Positions 7,178 through 15,571 of a stretch of 64,000 nt of DNA are shown piece by piece. Both the position numbers and the translations under genes were made by a program. The notes below the pieces were generated by a model. That model worked only from the letters and a program-made list of their open reading frames with translations. It made no database searches and was not told the DNA's origin. Each line of letters starts with the position of its first letter. The stretch's first letter is position 1. This stretch comes from Mycolicibacterium vulneris (GTDB lineage: Bacteria; Actinomycetota; Actinomycetes; Mycobacteriales; Mycobacteriaceae), in NCBI RefSeq assembly GCF_002104765.1, contig NZ_NCXM01000004.1:1-64000 (forward strand), given 5' to 3'.

Positions 7178-8833
7178 GTGTCTGCAGCACCGGGACGCCC
7201 GCTGCCCCTGATCACAGAAGAGAACGAATTTTTCTGGACCTCGGGCGCCGACGGAAAACTACGGCTGCAGGAATGCGAGAGCTGTGAATCGCTGATCCAT
7301 CCGCCGGCTCCGGTCTGCCGGTACTGCCGGTCCCGCGACATCGGTGTGCGGGCCGTTTCGGGCCGGGCGACACTCGCCGGATTCACCGTCAATGAGCGGT
7401 TCAGCCTGCCCGGGCTGGCGGCGCCCTACGTGATCGCGCAGGTGGCGATCGCCGAGGATCCCCGGGTTCGGTTGACCACCAACATCGTCGAGTGCGAACC
7501 CGATCAGCTCGAACTCGGCCAACAGGTCGAGGTCGTCTTCGAGCAGGTCGAAGACGTCTGGTTTCCGCTGTTCAAGCCGAGTGCCGACGGGCAGTCCACT
7601 CCCCTGCCGGTCGATGAGATCGCGCCGGAACGGTTCGGCGAACACGTCCGACCGATGCTGACCGCCGAGAAGTTCGAGGACAAGGTCGCGCTGACCGGGG
7701 TCGGCGCGTCGCCGATCGGACGCCGATTGATGCAGCTGCCGCTGGCGCTGACGGTGCAGGCGTGCGAAGCGGCCATCGCCGATGCCGGCCTGACCTACGC
7801 CGATATCGACGGCCTGTCCACCTACCCCGGCGCGATCAATGTCGGCGGCTTTGGGGAGGGCGGCACCACCGCCCTCGAGGGCGCGCTCGGCATCCGGCCG
7901 ACTTGGCACAACGGCGCCATGGAGACGTTCGGCCCGGGCGGCTCGGTGATCGCCGCGATGCTCGCGGTCGCCTGCGGGCTGGCGCGTCACGTGCTGTGCT
8001 TCCGCACGCTGTGGGAAGCCACTAACGGCGAGCTGATGAAGCGAGGCAAGATCACCCCGTCGATGGGCCGAATGTCCGGCTGGCAGATGCCATTCGGCGC
8101 GACGTCTGCGGCACACACGTTAGCGATGAACGCGCAGCGGCACTTTCACCGGTACGGCACCACCAAGGAAACGCTGGGCTGGATCGCGTTGAACCAGCGC
8201 GCCAACGCCGAACTCAACCCGACCGCCATCTACCGAACGCCGATGACGATGGACGACTACCTCAACGCGCGGCCCATCACCACGCCGTTCGGGTTGTACG
8301 ACTGCGACGTGCCGTGCGACGGCGCCATCGCCGTCATCGTCTCGGCCATCGACGCCGCCCGCGACATGGCCAAGCCGCCGGTGCTGGTGGAAGCGGTGGG
8401 CACGCAGATCGTCGAGAGACTCGATTGGGACCAAAGCACTCTCACCCACGAACCCCAGGTGTTGGGCCAGGCCGCGCACGTGTGGACGCGTACTTCGCTG
8501 CGGCCCGCCGACGTCGACATCGCCGAGCTCTACGACGGCTTTTCCTTCAACTGCCTGTCCTGGATCGAGGCGCTGGGTTTCTGCGGTATCGGTGAGGCCA
8601 AGGAATTCCTGGACGGCGGCAAGAACATTGCGCGCGACGGCCTGTTGCCGCTCAACACCCACGGCGGCCAACTCTCGCACGGCCGCACGCACGGCATGGG
8701 ACTCCTGCACGAGGCGATCACCCAGCTTCGCGGCGAGGCCGGTGACCGCCAGGTCGCCGACGCCCGCGTCGGTGTGGTCAGCAGTGGCGGCCTCACCCCC
8801 AGCGGTGTGCTCTTGCTGCGGGCCGACGCATGA
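7178..8833 (+). CDS. DUF35 OB-fold/Zn-ribbon fused to a thiolase-like (Ltp2-type) domain
   Basis: 551-residue fusion. Residues 1 to about 150 are a DUF35 protein with zinc-ribbon cysteines C33, C36, C47 and C50 followed by an OB-fold. From about 165 a thiolase-superfamily lipid-transfer-like domain runs to the end. The position of the thiolase nucleophile shows HNGAMETFGPGG with no cysteine, as in the Ltp2 group of acyl-CoA retro-aldolases, which act together with a separate DUF35 protein (ChsH2) in steroid side-chain removal. The likely role is therefore retro-aldol cleavage of a 3-hydroxyacyl-CoA; that is inferred. GTG start with GGAGG five bases upstream; ATGA overlap with the next gene. 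Confidence 0.85.
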   Translation: MSAAPGRPLPLITEENEFFWTSGADGKLRLQECESCESLIHPPAPVCRYCRSRDIGVRAVSGRATLAGFTVNERFSLPGLAAPYVIAQVAIAEDPRVRLTTNIVECEPDQLELGQQVEVVFEQVEDVWFPLFKPSADGQSTPLPVDEIAPERFGEHVRPMLTAEKFEDKVALTGVGASPIGRRLMQLPLALTVQACEAAIADAGLTYADIDGLSTYPGAINVGGFGEGGTTALEGALGIRPTWHNGAMETFGPGGSVIAAMLAVACGLARHVLCFRTLWEATNGELMKRGKITPSMGRMSGWQMPFGATSAAHTLAMNAQRHFHRYGTTKETLGWIALNQRANAELNPTAIYRTPMTMDDYLNARPITTPFGLYDCDVPCDGAIAVIVSAIDAARDMAKPPVLVEAVGTQIVERLDWDQSTLTHEPQVLGQAAHVWTRTSLRPADVDIAELYDGFSFNCLSWIEALGFCGIGEAKEFLDGGKNIARDGLLPLNTHGGQLSHGRTHGMGLLHEAITQLRGEAGDRQVADARVGVVSSGGLTPSGVLLLRADA

Positions 8834-9783
8834 ACGCGACTCCGCGGCCCCGGCTCGTGATCGTGGACGGGGTACCGATGTCGGCGTTGGTCGCCGAAGC
8901 CGAGGACCCCAAGGCCGTGATCGTGGCGATTCACGGGGGCGGTACCACCGCAATGTATTTCGACTGCCCGGGCCATCCGTCGTATTCCCTCGCACGGACC
9001 GGCGCGGCAGCCGGATTCACCGTGGTGGCCCTGGATCGGCCCGGCTACGGCAGCTCGGCACCCTACCCGGAAGCGATGGTCTCCGGCGAGCAGCGCGTCA
9101 ACCTGGCTTACGGTGCCGTCGATCGCATACTCGGCGAACGACCGCGTGGCGCAGGCGTATTCGTGTGGGGTCATTCGGGCGGTTGCGAGCTGACGATCCG
9201 GTTGGCCGCCGACGATCGGGGTGCCGACCTGCTCGGCATCGAGCTCGCAGGCACCGGCCGGCACTACCACCCCGCGGCCAAGGAAATACTGAAAACCGCT
9301 ACCCGCGAACGCCGCCCGTCGGGCATGCGCGAATTGCTATGGAGCCCAGAGGAGCTCTATCCGCCCGCGGTCCTCGGCGGCGCCACGGTTTCGCCGTCGG
9401 CTCCGTCTTACGAGGACCAGATGGTGTCGGACTGGGCGCGACAGACTTTTCCGGAGCTCGCGCCCGCCGTGCGCGTCCCGGTGCACTTCAGCATCGCCGA
9501 GCACGAAAAGGTCTGGCAGACCGACGATGCTGCGGTGACCGAGATCGGCGCCCTGTTCGCCGGGGCGCCGCGGTTCATCGTGCATCGACAGCCGGACGCC
9601 GCGCACAACATCAGCCTCAGCCACGCCGCCCCCGATTACCACTCGAAAGTCCTTGAGTTCGTGCGGGAATGCGTGGCTGAAGCGGCCTCCCGCCCAGACG
9701 GCTCCTCGAATGTGACGCCACAGTCACCTTCGAGCCCGAACGTGGCTGCAGCGTCACGCTCGCCGGACGAGGAGGCAGGGTAG
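8830..9783 (+). CDS. Alpha/beta hydrolase with repeat-derived C-terminal tail
   Basis: 317-residue alpha/beta hydrolase. The oxyanion region is HGGGTTAMYF, the nucleophile elbow GHSGG (about residues 116-120), and a histidine lies in DAAHNIS near residue 259. It overlaps the upstream gene by ATGA and runs directly into the dehydrogenase at 9784. The last 35 or so residues are Ser/Pro/Asp-rich and are encoded by the two palindromic repeat units at 9707-9762, so the tail was probably acquired when the element inserted and shifted the original stop. The substrate is unknown; the context suggests CoA-ester or side-chain degradation. Confidence 0.82.
   Translation: MNATPRPRLVIVDGVPMSALVAEAEDPKAVIVAIHGGGTTAMYFDCPGHPSYSLARTGAAAGFTVVALDRPGYGSSAPYPEAMVSGEQRVNLAYGAVDRILGERPRGAGVFVWGHSGGCELTIRLAADDRGADLLGIELAGTGRHYHPAAKEILKTATRERRPSGMRELLWSPEELYPPAVLGGATVSPSAPSYEDQMVSDWARQTFPELAPAVRVPVHFSIAEHEKVWQTDDAAVTEIGALFAGAPRFIVHRQPDAAHNISLSHAAPDYHSKVLEFVRECVAEAASRPDGSSNVTPQSPSSPNVAAASRSPDEEAG
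9707..9762. repeat. Pair of 26-bp palindromic repeat units, 30-bp period
   Basis: Units at 9707-9732 and 9737-9762 share the layout CGAA-yGTGrC-N6-GTCACs-yTCG. The second contains CGTGGC-TGCAGC-GTCACG, a 6-6-6 inverted repeat with one mismatch. The same two-unit arrangement with the same 30-bp period is at 41811-41866. The pair lies inside the 3-prime end of the 8830 gene. Confidence 0.7.
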
Positions 9784-10599
9784 ATGCGCGTCGGATTCAT
9801 CGGCTTGGGCAGCCAGGGCGGACCCATGGCGCGGCGGATCGCCGAGGGCGGGTATCCCACCACACTGTGGGCGCGTAGACCGGAGGCCCTCGAGGCGTTC
9901 GCCGACACCCCGGCGAAAGTCGCCGGGTCTCCGGCCGAACTGGCCGCGGCCAGTGATCTGGTGTGCCTCTGCGTGGTGGGCGATGCCGACATCGACGAAC
10001 TCGCCTGCGGCGAAAGCGGATTATTGACGACGATGCAACCCGGCAGCGTCATCGCCGTGCACAGCACGGTGCACCCGAATACCTGCCGAGAGCTTGCGAA
10101 CAAGGCCACCGCGCAGGGCGTTTCCGTCATCGACGCGCCGGTGAGCGGCGGCGGAGGCGCGGCGGCCGAGGGCCGGCTACTGGTGATGGTCGGTGGTGAC
10201 ACCGACGTCGTCGCGCGCTGTCGTCCGGTCTTCGAAACCTATGCCGATCCGGTCGTTCACCTCGGCGAACTGGGTTCCGGACAAACCACGAAGCTGCTGA
10301 ACAACTTGTTGTTCACCGCCAACCTGGCCACGGCGGCCACCGCCCTGTCCCTGGCCAAAGAGCTGGGCGTCGAGCCGGACCGTCTCACCGAGGTGGTCTC
10401 CCGCAGTAGCGGCAACAGCTTCGCGCTCAACGCCCTCGGCGGTATCGGCGGGCTGGACAGGCTGGCCGGTGTCGCGGGAGGGCTGCTGCAGAAGGACGTC
10501 CGGCTCGTGGTCGACCTTGCCGGCGGGGTCGGGGCGAGCGGCGGTGCCGTGCTCGATGCGGCCGACGCGGCGCTGGCCCTGATGGACCATCCTCGGTGA
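9784..10599 (+). CDS. NAD(P)-dependent 3-hydroxyisobutyrate dehydrogenase-like protein
   Basis: 271-residue beta-hydroxyacid dehydrogenase. The Rossmann motif is GFIGLGSQGGPMA (4-16), the substrate-binding loop is DAPVSGGGGAA (about 120-130) and the catalytic lysine lies in GSGQTTKLLNN (about 162-172). Such enzymes oxidise 3-hydroxy acids, or reduce the semialdehydes, formed in valine or branched-chain degradation. It starts immediately after the upstream stop. A broken second gene of the same family begins at 10596, overlapping its stop. Confidence 0.87.
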   Translation: MRVGFIGLGSQGGPMARRIAEGGYPTTLWARRPEALEAFADTPAKVAGSPAELAAASDLVCLCVVGDADIDELACGESGLLTTMQPGSVIAVHSTVHPNTCRELANKATAQGVSVIDAPVSGGGGAAAEGRLLVMVGGDTDVVARCRPVFETYADPVVHLGELGSGQTTKLLNNLLFTANLATAATALSLAKELGVEPDRLTEVVSRSSGNSFALNALGGIGGLDRLAGVAGGLLQKDVRLVVDLAGGVGASGGAVLDAADAALALMDHPR

Positions 10600-10859
10600 G
10601 AGTCGGATTCATCGGCGCGGGGCGGATGGGTCGCCCATGGTGGGCCGTCTGGTGGCGGCCGGTCATGACGTCCACGCGCTGGGCCGGAGCGTCGAAAAGC
10701 GCCGCGGCAGGCGGTTCCGTCGGGTCGTTCACCGAGGTCGCCGGCGACTTCGTCGCTAAGGACGTGGCCGTCGTCCGCGGTATCCCCGCGGAGTTGGGCG
10801 ACGGGCTGGGTGCGCTGGATGACGTGATCGAGAAGATCGACATCGCGAAGAGCGTTCGA
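10596..10859 (+). pseudogene. Internally deleted, frameshifted 3-hydroxyisobutyrate dehydrogenase-like gene
   Basis: The frame opens with MRVGFIGAGRMGRP; a one-base shift then restores MVGRLVAAGHDVHALGRS, the normal continuation of the Rossmann fold. The central 150 or more residues are missing. The 3-prime part reads EVAGDFVAKDVAVVRGIPAE, which matches the C-terminal segment of this family (compare LLQKDVRLVVDLA in the 9784 gene). The frame happens to stay open into the P450 at 10971, but that read-through is not a real fusion, because the P450 has its own GAGGAGG site and GTG. Confidence 0.78.
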
Positions 10860-10970
10860 AATGCCAGCGTTTTGGTCTTTCCGGTTCGTCACGAAGGTAT
10901 TACCGTTAGCGTTACAGTCAGGGACTCCGCTGTAAAGGTTCAGCCCAACCTCGCCGCTGAGGAGGATTCA

Positions 10971-12176
10971 GTGACAAAACCGAAGGTTGTCTTCGACCCG
11001 TACGCCGAGGACTACTTCAACAATCCGTTCGACATCTATAGGCGGATGCGCGAGGAAGCGCCCCTGTACTACGACGAGAAAGAGGATTTTTACGCGCTGA
11101 CCCGACACGAAGACGTCGCGGCCGCGTTCAAGGACTTCGAGACCTATTCGTCGGCGCGCGGCTGCGACCTGGCGATGGTGCGCCGGGGCATCGCCCCCGA
11201 GCAGAAGTCCATCATCTTCATGGACCCGCCGGAGCACCGCCACATGCGCAGCCTGCTCAATAAGGCCTTCACCCCGCGGGCCATTCAATCGCAGCGCGAG
11301 ACGATCATCGAGGTGATCGACAAGTACCTCGGCGCCGTCGACTCGGACAATTTCGACGTGGTGCAGGACTTCTCCGGGCCGTTCCCGGTAGAGGTCATCA
11401 CCCGGATGGCCGGCGTGCCGGAGGAATACCGCCAGCAGGTTCGCCACTGGATCGACACAAGCCTGCATCACGACCCGGGGCAGATCGAGATCAGCGAAGC
11501 CGGCATGCAGGCCAACATCGATACGGCAATGTACTACTTCAGCCTGGTCCAGGAGCGGCGTCAGGAGCCGCAGGAAGACATGATCAGCCGGCTGATCGCG
11601 GCCGAGATCCCGGGCGAAGACGGCGAGCTCCGCAAGCTCGACGACATCGAGATCTGCGGATTCGCAACCCTTCTGGGCGGCGCTGGCGCGGAGACCGTCA
11701 CCAAACTGATGGGCAACGCGGCGGTCATCTTCGCCAACCACCCCGACCAGTGGCAGAAGCTGCAGGAGGACCGCGACAAGATTCCCGGGGCCGTCGAAGA
11801 GCTACTGCGCTACGAGGGACCGGTGCAGTACAACGTCCGCTACACCCTCAAAGAGGCCCACGTCAGCGGTGGCGTGATCCCGGCGGGCAAACCCGTATTC
11901 CTCTGCGGCGCCGCGGCGAACCGCGACCCGGAGGCGTTCACCGACGCCGACACATTCGACATCGAACGTGACCAGACCGAGGCGCAGCACCTCGGACTCG
12001 GGTACGGGATCCACAGCTGCCTCGGCGCCGCGCTGGCCCGCCTGGAAAGCCGGATCGCGCTGGAGCGGCTGCTCGACTTCATGCCGCGCTACGAAGTGGA
12101 CTGGGCGGGATGCAAACGGGTGAACATGCAGAACGTCGCGGGCTGGAAGAACGTGCCCGTCAAGGTGCTTCGGTAA
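10971..12176 (+). CDS. Cytochrome P450
   Basis: 401-residue soluble bacterial P450. The heme-binding loop is LGYGIHSCLG with C350 as thiolate ligand (the usual Phe is Leu). The ExxR motif is E277-LL-R280, and the I-helix oxygen-activation motif reads GGAGAETV. The GTG start is preceded by GAGGAGG eight bases away. A ferredoxin follows after 10 bp and is the probable electron donor. No TetR or reductase is attached. The family number and substrate cannot be assigned from sequence alone. Confidence 0.95.
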   Translation: MTKPKVVFDPYAEDYFNNPFDIYRRMREEAPLYYDEKEDFYALTRHEDVAAAFKDFETYSSARGCDLAMVRRGIAPEQKSIIFMDPPEHRHMRSLLNKAFTPRAIQSQRETIIEVIDKYLGAVDSDNFDVVQDFSGPFPVEVITRMAGVPEEYRQQVRHWIDTSLHHDPGQIEISEAGMQANIDTAMYYFSLVQERRQEPQEDMISRLIAAEIPGEDGELRKLDDIEICGFATLLGGAGAETVTKLMGNAAVIFANHPDQWQKLQEDRDKIPGAVEELLRYEGPVQYNVRYTLKEAHVSGGVIPAGKPVFLCGAAANRDPEAFTDADTFDIERDQTEAQHLGLGYGIHSCLGAALARLESRIALERLLDFMPRYEVDWAGCKRVNMQNVAGWKNVPVKVLR

Positions 12177-12186
12177 GGGGGTCGCG

Positions 12187-12387
12187 GTGACCAAGAAGAT
12201 CGAAGTCGATTGGGGACTCTGCGAGAGCAACGGCGTCTGCATGGGCATCAACCCCGACATATTCGAGCTCGGCGACGACGACATGCTGACGGTCCACCAG
12301 GAAGAAGTGACCCCGGAAAACGAGGCCGATGTGCGCGAGGCCGTCCGTCAATGCCCGCGGCAGGCGATCTCCATCGTCGGAGAGTAG
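12187..12387 (+). CDS. [3Fe-4S] ferredoxin
   Basis: 66-residue acidic ferredoxin with C12-x5-C18 and C56-P, the ligand set of single [3Fe-4S] cluster ferredoxins that feed P450s. The GTG start at 12187 is 10 bp after the P450 stop, so the two form an operon. The gene is convergent with the DUF1330 gene, three bases away. Confidence 0.92.
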   Translation: MTKKIEVDWGLCESNGVCMGINPDIFELGDDDMLTVHQEEVTPENEADVREAVRQCPRQAISIVGE

Positions 12388-12390
12388 CGG

Positions 12391-12675
12391 TCAGAATCCG
12401 GAGAGGATGACCGCGTTGCAGTCGGCCGCCGCCTGCCGCAGTTTCGCCGCCTTTTGGTAGCCCTCGGACTCGTACCACGCCTGGGCGGCGTCCACCGACT
12501 CGAATTCCAGGACGACGGTCTGGTCGCCGTGCCAGTCGCCTTCGATGACCTTGGGTGAGGTGTCCACCGCGAGAATGGTGGCGCCACTCATCGCCGATCC
12601 GGCGGCCTGGGCGTATGCCTTCATGCCTTCCGGGTCTTTGATCGCCTCGGTGAGGATGACATAACCCTTTGCCAC
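12391..12675 (-). CDS. DUF1330 family protein
   Basis: 94-residue protein matching DUF1330, a small ferredoxin-like alpha/beta fold related to the dimeric alpha/beta barrel proteins. The family pattern is visible as KGYVILTEAIKDPEGMKAYA and VVLEFESVDAAQAWYESEGY. Members are of unknown function; some occur beside oxygenases. It lies 30 bp downstream of the ferredoxin at 12706 on the same strand and is probably the third gene of the P450-ferredoxin operon. Confidence 0.87.
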   Translation of the reverse strand: MAKGYVILTEAIKDPEGMKAYAQAAGSAMSGATILAVDTSPKVIEGDWHGDQTVVLEFESVDAAQAWYESEGYQKAAKLRQAAADCNAVILSGF

Positions 12676-12705
12676 TCGAATCTCCCTAGTCGGCCGTTTA
12701 TTTGG

Positions 12706-12894
12706 TTACTTCTCGCTGATCGCCTGCTCGGGACAGCATTGGATTGCCTCCTGAGCCGCCGCCTCCAGTGCCGTTGGAACGTCGGAATCTATGGCCTCGG
12801 CGTAACCGTCCTCGGTCAGGCTGAACACGTCGGGGCACAGCGTGAGACACATGCCATGACCGCGACACTTCTGGTCGTCTACCCAAACTTTCAT
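12706..12894 (-). CDS. [3Fe-4S] ferredoxin
   Basis: 62-residue ferredoxin with C10-x5-C16 and C54-P; extra cysteines are at 20 and 53. The start ATG overlaps the stop of the upstream P450 (12891-12894), so translation is coupled and this is the dedicated electron carrier of that P450. Confidence 0.93.
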   Translation of the reverse strand: MKVWVDDQKCRGHGMCLTLCPDVFSLTEDGYAEAIDSDVPTALEAAAQEAIQCCPEQAISEK

Positions 12895-14162
12895 GCCAGC
12901 GTGAACTCCAGGTGCAGTTCGGTCAGGCCACGCAGGATGTACGTTGGAACATATTGGTAGCGGCGGTCGTTCGCCGGTCCATGAACCTTCTCATCGATCC
13001 TGATGTCCGTCGTGCGGTCGAGCAACCGTTCGATCGCCACGCGTGTTTCGGCTCGTGCCAGCGGCGCACCGGGGCAGCTGTGGATACCGCGGCCAAACGA
13101 GATGTGTTGGCGGGCGTTCTTGCGGGCCGGATCGAACGTAGCGGGTTCCTCGAACCGGCGCGGATCACGGTTGGCGGCGGCTTGCACGATCATTACCGTA
13201 GTCCCGGCGGGCAGGTCGACACCACCGACGTTGACGGGCACCCGGTTCATCCGGAAGTCACCCTTGACCGGGCTCTCGTGGCGCAGCGACTCTTCGATGA
13301 AGTTCGGGATCAGACTGCGATCCTTGCGCAATTGCGCCTGGATGTCGGGCCGCTCCCCCAGCGTCTGCAATGACGCACCCAACAGCCGCACAGTGGTCTC
13401 CTGGCCCGCCGAGAAGACGTTGGCGGCGACGCGCGCCACGTCCTCGACTTCCGGAACCGAGCCGTCGGGATACGTCGCGGTGGCCAGGCCGGTGAGCACG
13501 TCGTCGCGTGGCTCGCGCCGGCGGTCGGTGACGTAGTCGGAGAACAGGCCGTAGAGGAATTCCAGCGGACTGTGGGCCAGGGATCCCTTGGTGCCCCCGA
13601 CGCCGCCACCCGCGTGCTCAGCGATGCCCTTGACGAACTTGTCGCGGTCCTCCATCGGCACGCCCAGCAGGTCGGCGATGACCAGCAGCGTGAACGGGCC
13701 CGCGAAGCCCTTGATCCACTCGCCCTGACCCGGCGCGAGAAATTCGTCGAGCGCCTGGTCGGCGAGCGCCCACATGGCGTCCTCGTTCTCCTTGAGGCGC
13801 TTGGGGGTGATCAGCCGCATCATGAGGGACCGGTGATTGGTGTGGGTCGGCGGGTCGAGCGTGGGCAGCTGGTCGCTGAACGGCAGCTCGTCGCGATGTT
13901 GCTCGATCAGCTCGGTGATGTCGTCACCCTCGATCGGCACCGGAAAACCCGGGAACGGGCCGGTGACCGAGATGCACGACGACCACGTCTCGGCGTCGTT
14001 GAGCACCGCGCAAGCCTCGTCCCAACCGGTGATCATAGTGACGTCATGGTGGCTCTCCCGGGTGACGGGGCAGCGCTCGCGCAGCGCCTCGTAGTAGGGG
14101 TACGGGTTCTCGATGAGCTCGCTGCCGCGGAAGAAGTCCGGCTCGGAGAATTCGTTCGCCAT
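12891..14162 (-). CDS. Cytochrome P450
   Basis: 423-residue P450. The heme loop is SFGRGIHSCPG with C363; the I-helix motif is AGQETT and the ExxR motif lies in EESLRHESP. The ATG at 14162 is preceded by AAGGAG. It forms a three-gene operon with the overlapping ferredoxin and the DUF1330 protein. Upstream on this strand are a possible TGTAAT -10 (14215-14220) and the inverted repeat at 14187-14205. The substrate is unknown. Confidence 0.95.
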   Translation of the reverse strand: MANEFSEPDFFRGSELIENPYPYYEALRERCPVTRESHHDVTMITGWDEACAVLNDAETWSSCISVTGPFPGFPVPIEGDDITELIEQHRDELPFSDQLPTLDPPTHTNHRSLMMRLITPKRLKENEDAMWALADQALDEFLAPGQGEWIKGFAGPFTLLVIADLLGVPMEDRDKFVKGIAEHAGGGVGGTKGSLAHSPLEFLYGLFSDYVTDRRREPRDDVLTGLATATYPDGSVPEVEDVARVAANVFSAGQETTVRLLGASLQTLGERPDIQAQLRKDRSLIPNFIEESLRHESPVKGDFRMNRVPVNVGGVDLPAGTTVMIVQAAANRDPRRFEEPATFDPARKNARQHISFGRGIHSCPGAPLARAETRVAIERLLDRTTDIRIDEKVHGPANDRRYQYVPTYILRGLTELHLEFTLA

Positions 14163-14186
14163 CTCCTGCTCCTTGAATCTCGGCTA

Positions 14187-14205
14187 GCGAGAACGTGGCT
14201 CTCGC
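14187..14205 (-). promoter_or_regulatory. Inverted repeat before the P450 at 12891
   Basis: GCGAGA (14187-14192) and TCTCGC (14200-14205) form a perfect 6-bp inverted repeat with a 7-base centre, 25 bp upstream of the P450 ATG and downstream of a TGTAAT/TAATAC -10-like sequence. It could be an operator or a 5-prime UTR hairpin. The 162-bp gap 14163-14324 holds no gene. Confidence 0.4.
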
Positions 14206-14324
14206 GGATGAGTATTACATTTTCACACGGCATGGTGGTCGTCAACGACGGGACCCCTGCCCCGGCGCCAAAACGCGCGAATTGCCCGGTCTGTGTGGTG
14301 GCGCGGTTCCCGGGCCGCGCCGTG

Positions 14325-14831
14325 CTAGCTGGCGGGGATCAGGTCGGCTGCGACCGACGGCCAAGCCAGCAGCCCGCTGCGGAAAATCTCCACGTGACCG
14401 ATCGGGGCGTGCGGTGCCGCCGCGGCCGCCAACGCCTGGGCCTTGAAGGTCTGCGCGGCCATGCTCAGCTGGTGTTGCACCAGGCCGACGCTCTCGTCGA
14501 GCTCGGATGGCCAGCTCTCCCCCCACAGCGTGACCTCGGTGACGCCGTGATCGAGGGCCTGCAGCACGCCCTGGCGCACCCGGGCGTCGCAGCCGAACAG
14601 GTCCGCCGCGGCAGCCAGGGCCTGCGGACGGGGCCGCGATTGCACCGACGCCAGCGCCTCTTCGAGGTCGAGCACCTGGGCGCCGATGATCTGCAGGGGC
14701 CGGTCATCCGGGTGGTCGGCGACCAGCACGGTGACGTCCCAACCCGCCATCGACCGGTCGAAGATCCAGCCGCCGGCGAATCTCACCACGTCGAGGACGG
14801 TGGCGGCGACGACGTCGAGCCGGTACCTCAT
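14325..14831 (-). CDS. Hypothetical protein co-translated with TetR
   Basis: 168-residue protein starting MRYRLDVVAATVLDVVRFAG. The ATG at 14831 overlaps the TetR stop (ATGA), which decides the start. The sequence alternates alpha/beta segments with an alanine-rich helical C-terminal half and has no membrane segment or catalytic motif I can name. Coupling to a TetR regulator suggests an accessory or ligand-related role, but this is only inferred from position. Confidence 0.7.
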   Translation of the reverse strand: MRYRLDVVAATVLDVVRFAGGWIFDRSMAGWDVTVLVADHPDDRPLQIIGAQVLDLEEALASVQSRPRPQALAAAADLFGCDARVRQGVLQALDHGVTEVTLWGESWPSELDESVGLVQHQLSMAAQTFKAQALAAAAAPHAPIGHVEIFRSGLLAWPSVAADLIPAS

Positions 14832-15463
14832 GTCGTCTCGGACTTCTTCGGGGGCGCGAAATCCCGCGCCAGTGTCTCGGCGTACTGCTTGAACGCGTCG
14901 GCTAGCGGTATCGAAGGATCGAGTAACCATGTCGTTTCCATTCCGTGGACGAAGGCGAGGATTTCTACTGCCTTGACGGCGGGGTCTATGTCGTCGCGGT
15001 ACCGGCCGTCGGCCTGACCGCGACGGATGAGATCGGCGACGATGTCGGTCGCGGCGCGGTACCGGGACAGCATGCGGTCGTGTAGCGGGGCCTCGGGAAG
15101 GATGTTCTCGACCAGCAGCACCGTGAACGTGCCGACCAGTTCGGGCGCCCGGTGAATACGGTCCGCGACCGCGGCAATCTGGTCGAACAGGTCGCCGGTC
15201 CGGTCCGCGTGGGTGTCGTCATCGAGGTCGCGGGCGTCGAGCACCGCGTGCAGCAGCTGCTCCTTCGATTCGAAGTGATGCAGCAGCCCCGCGGGTGTGA
15301 CCCCTGCTTCCCCGGCGATCTGCGCGAGCGTCGTGCTGCGCCAGCCGTTGCGGGTGAGCAGCCGTTGCGCGACGTCGAGAATCCGCTGTTTGCGGTCCTC
15401 GCCCTTGGCGAGGAGCGTGTCGTATCGCCGTGCGACGGGCACCAGAACCCCCTCAACCCACAT
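14828..15463 (-). CDS. TetR family transcriptional regulator
   Basis: 211-residue TetR repressor. The N-terminal helix-turn-helix is clear: RILDVAQRLLTRNGWRSTT, then IAGEAGVTPAGLLHHFESKE. The C-terminal half is the divergent ligand-binding domain, with HGMETTWLLDPSIPLADAF at its end. The ATG at 15463 is chosen; a TTG at 15478 would add five residues. An inverted repeat about 20-45 bp upstream is a likely autoregulatory operator. It may control the beta-oxidation genes at 15572-20203, which end just upstream on the same strand. Confidence 0.88.
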   Translation of the reverse strand: MWVEGVLVPVARRYDTLLAKGEDRKQRILDVAQRLLTRNGWRSTTLAQIAGEAGVTPAGLLHHFESKEQLLHAVLDARDLDDDTHADRTGDLFDQIAAVADRIHRAPELVGTFTVLLVENILPEAPLHDRMLSRYRAATDIVADLIRRGQADGRYRDDIDPAVKAVEILAFVHGMETTWLLDPSIPLADAFKQYAETLARDFAPPKKSETT

Positions 15464-15483
15464 TGTGGCGACGTCCAAAAACC

Positions 15484-15507
15484 AACCTAGTGAACAAACA
15501 GTAGGTT
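15484..15507. promoter_or_regulatory. Probable TetR operator
   Basis: AACCTA (15484-15489) and TAGGTT (15502-15507) form a perfect 6-bp inverted repeat with a 12-base centre, 21 bp upstream of the TetR ATG in the 108-bp gap after the thiolase gene. Confidence 0.6.
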
Positions 15508-15571
15508 AGTTTGGCCGCTGTGACAAGGGTCACGTGGTGCACGTTTTTTTGCGCGCGTCAGGCCGCCGCCG

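Noticed and set aside
10596..12176. A single fused dehydrogenase-P450 gene
   Set aside because: The dehydrogenase part is frameshifted and internally deleted, and the P450 has its own ribosome-binding site and GTG at 10971.
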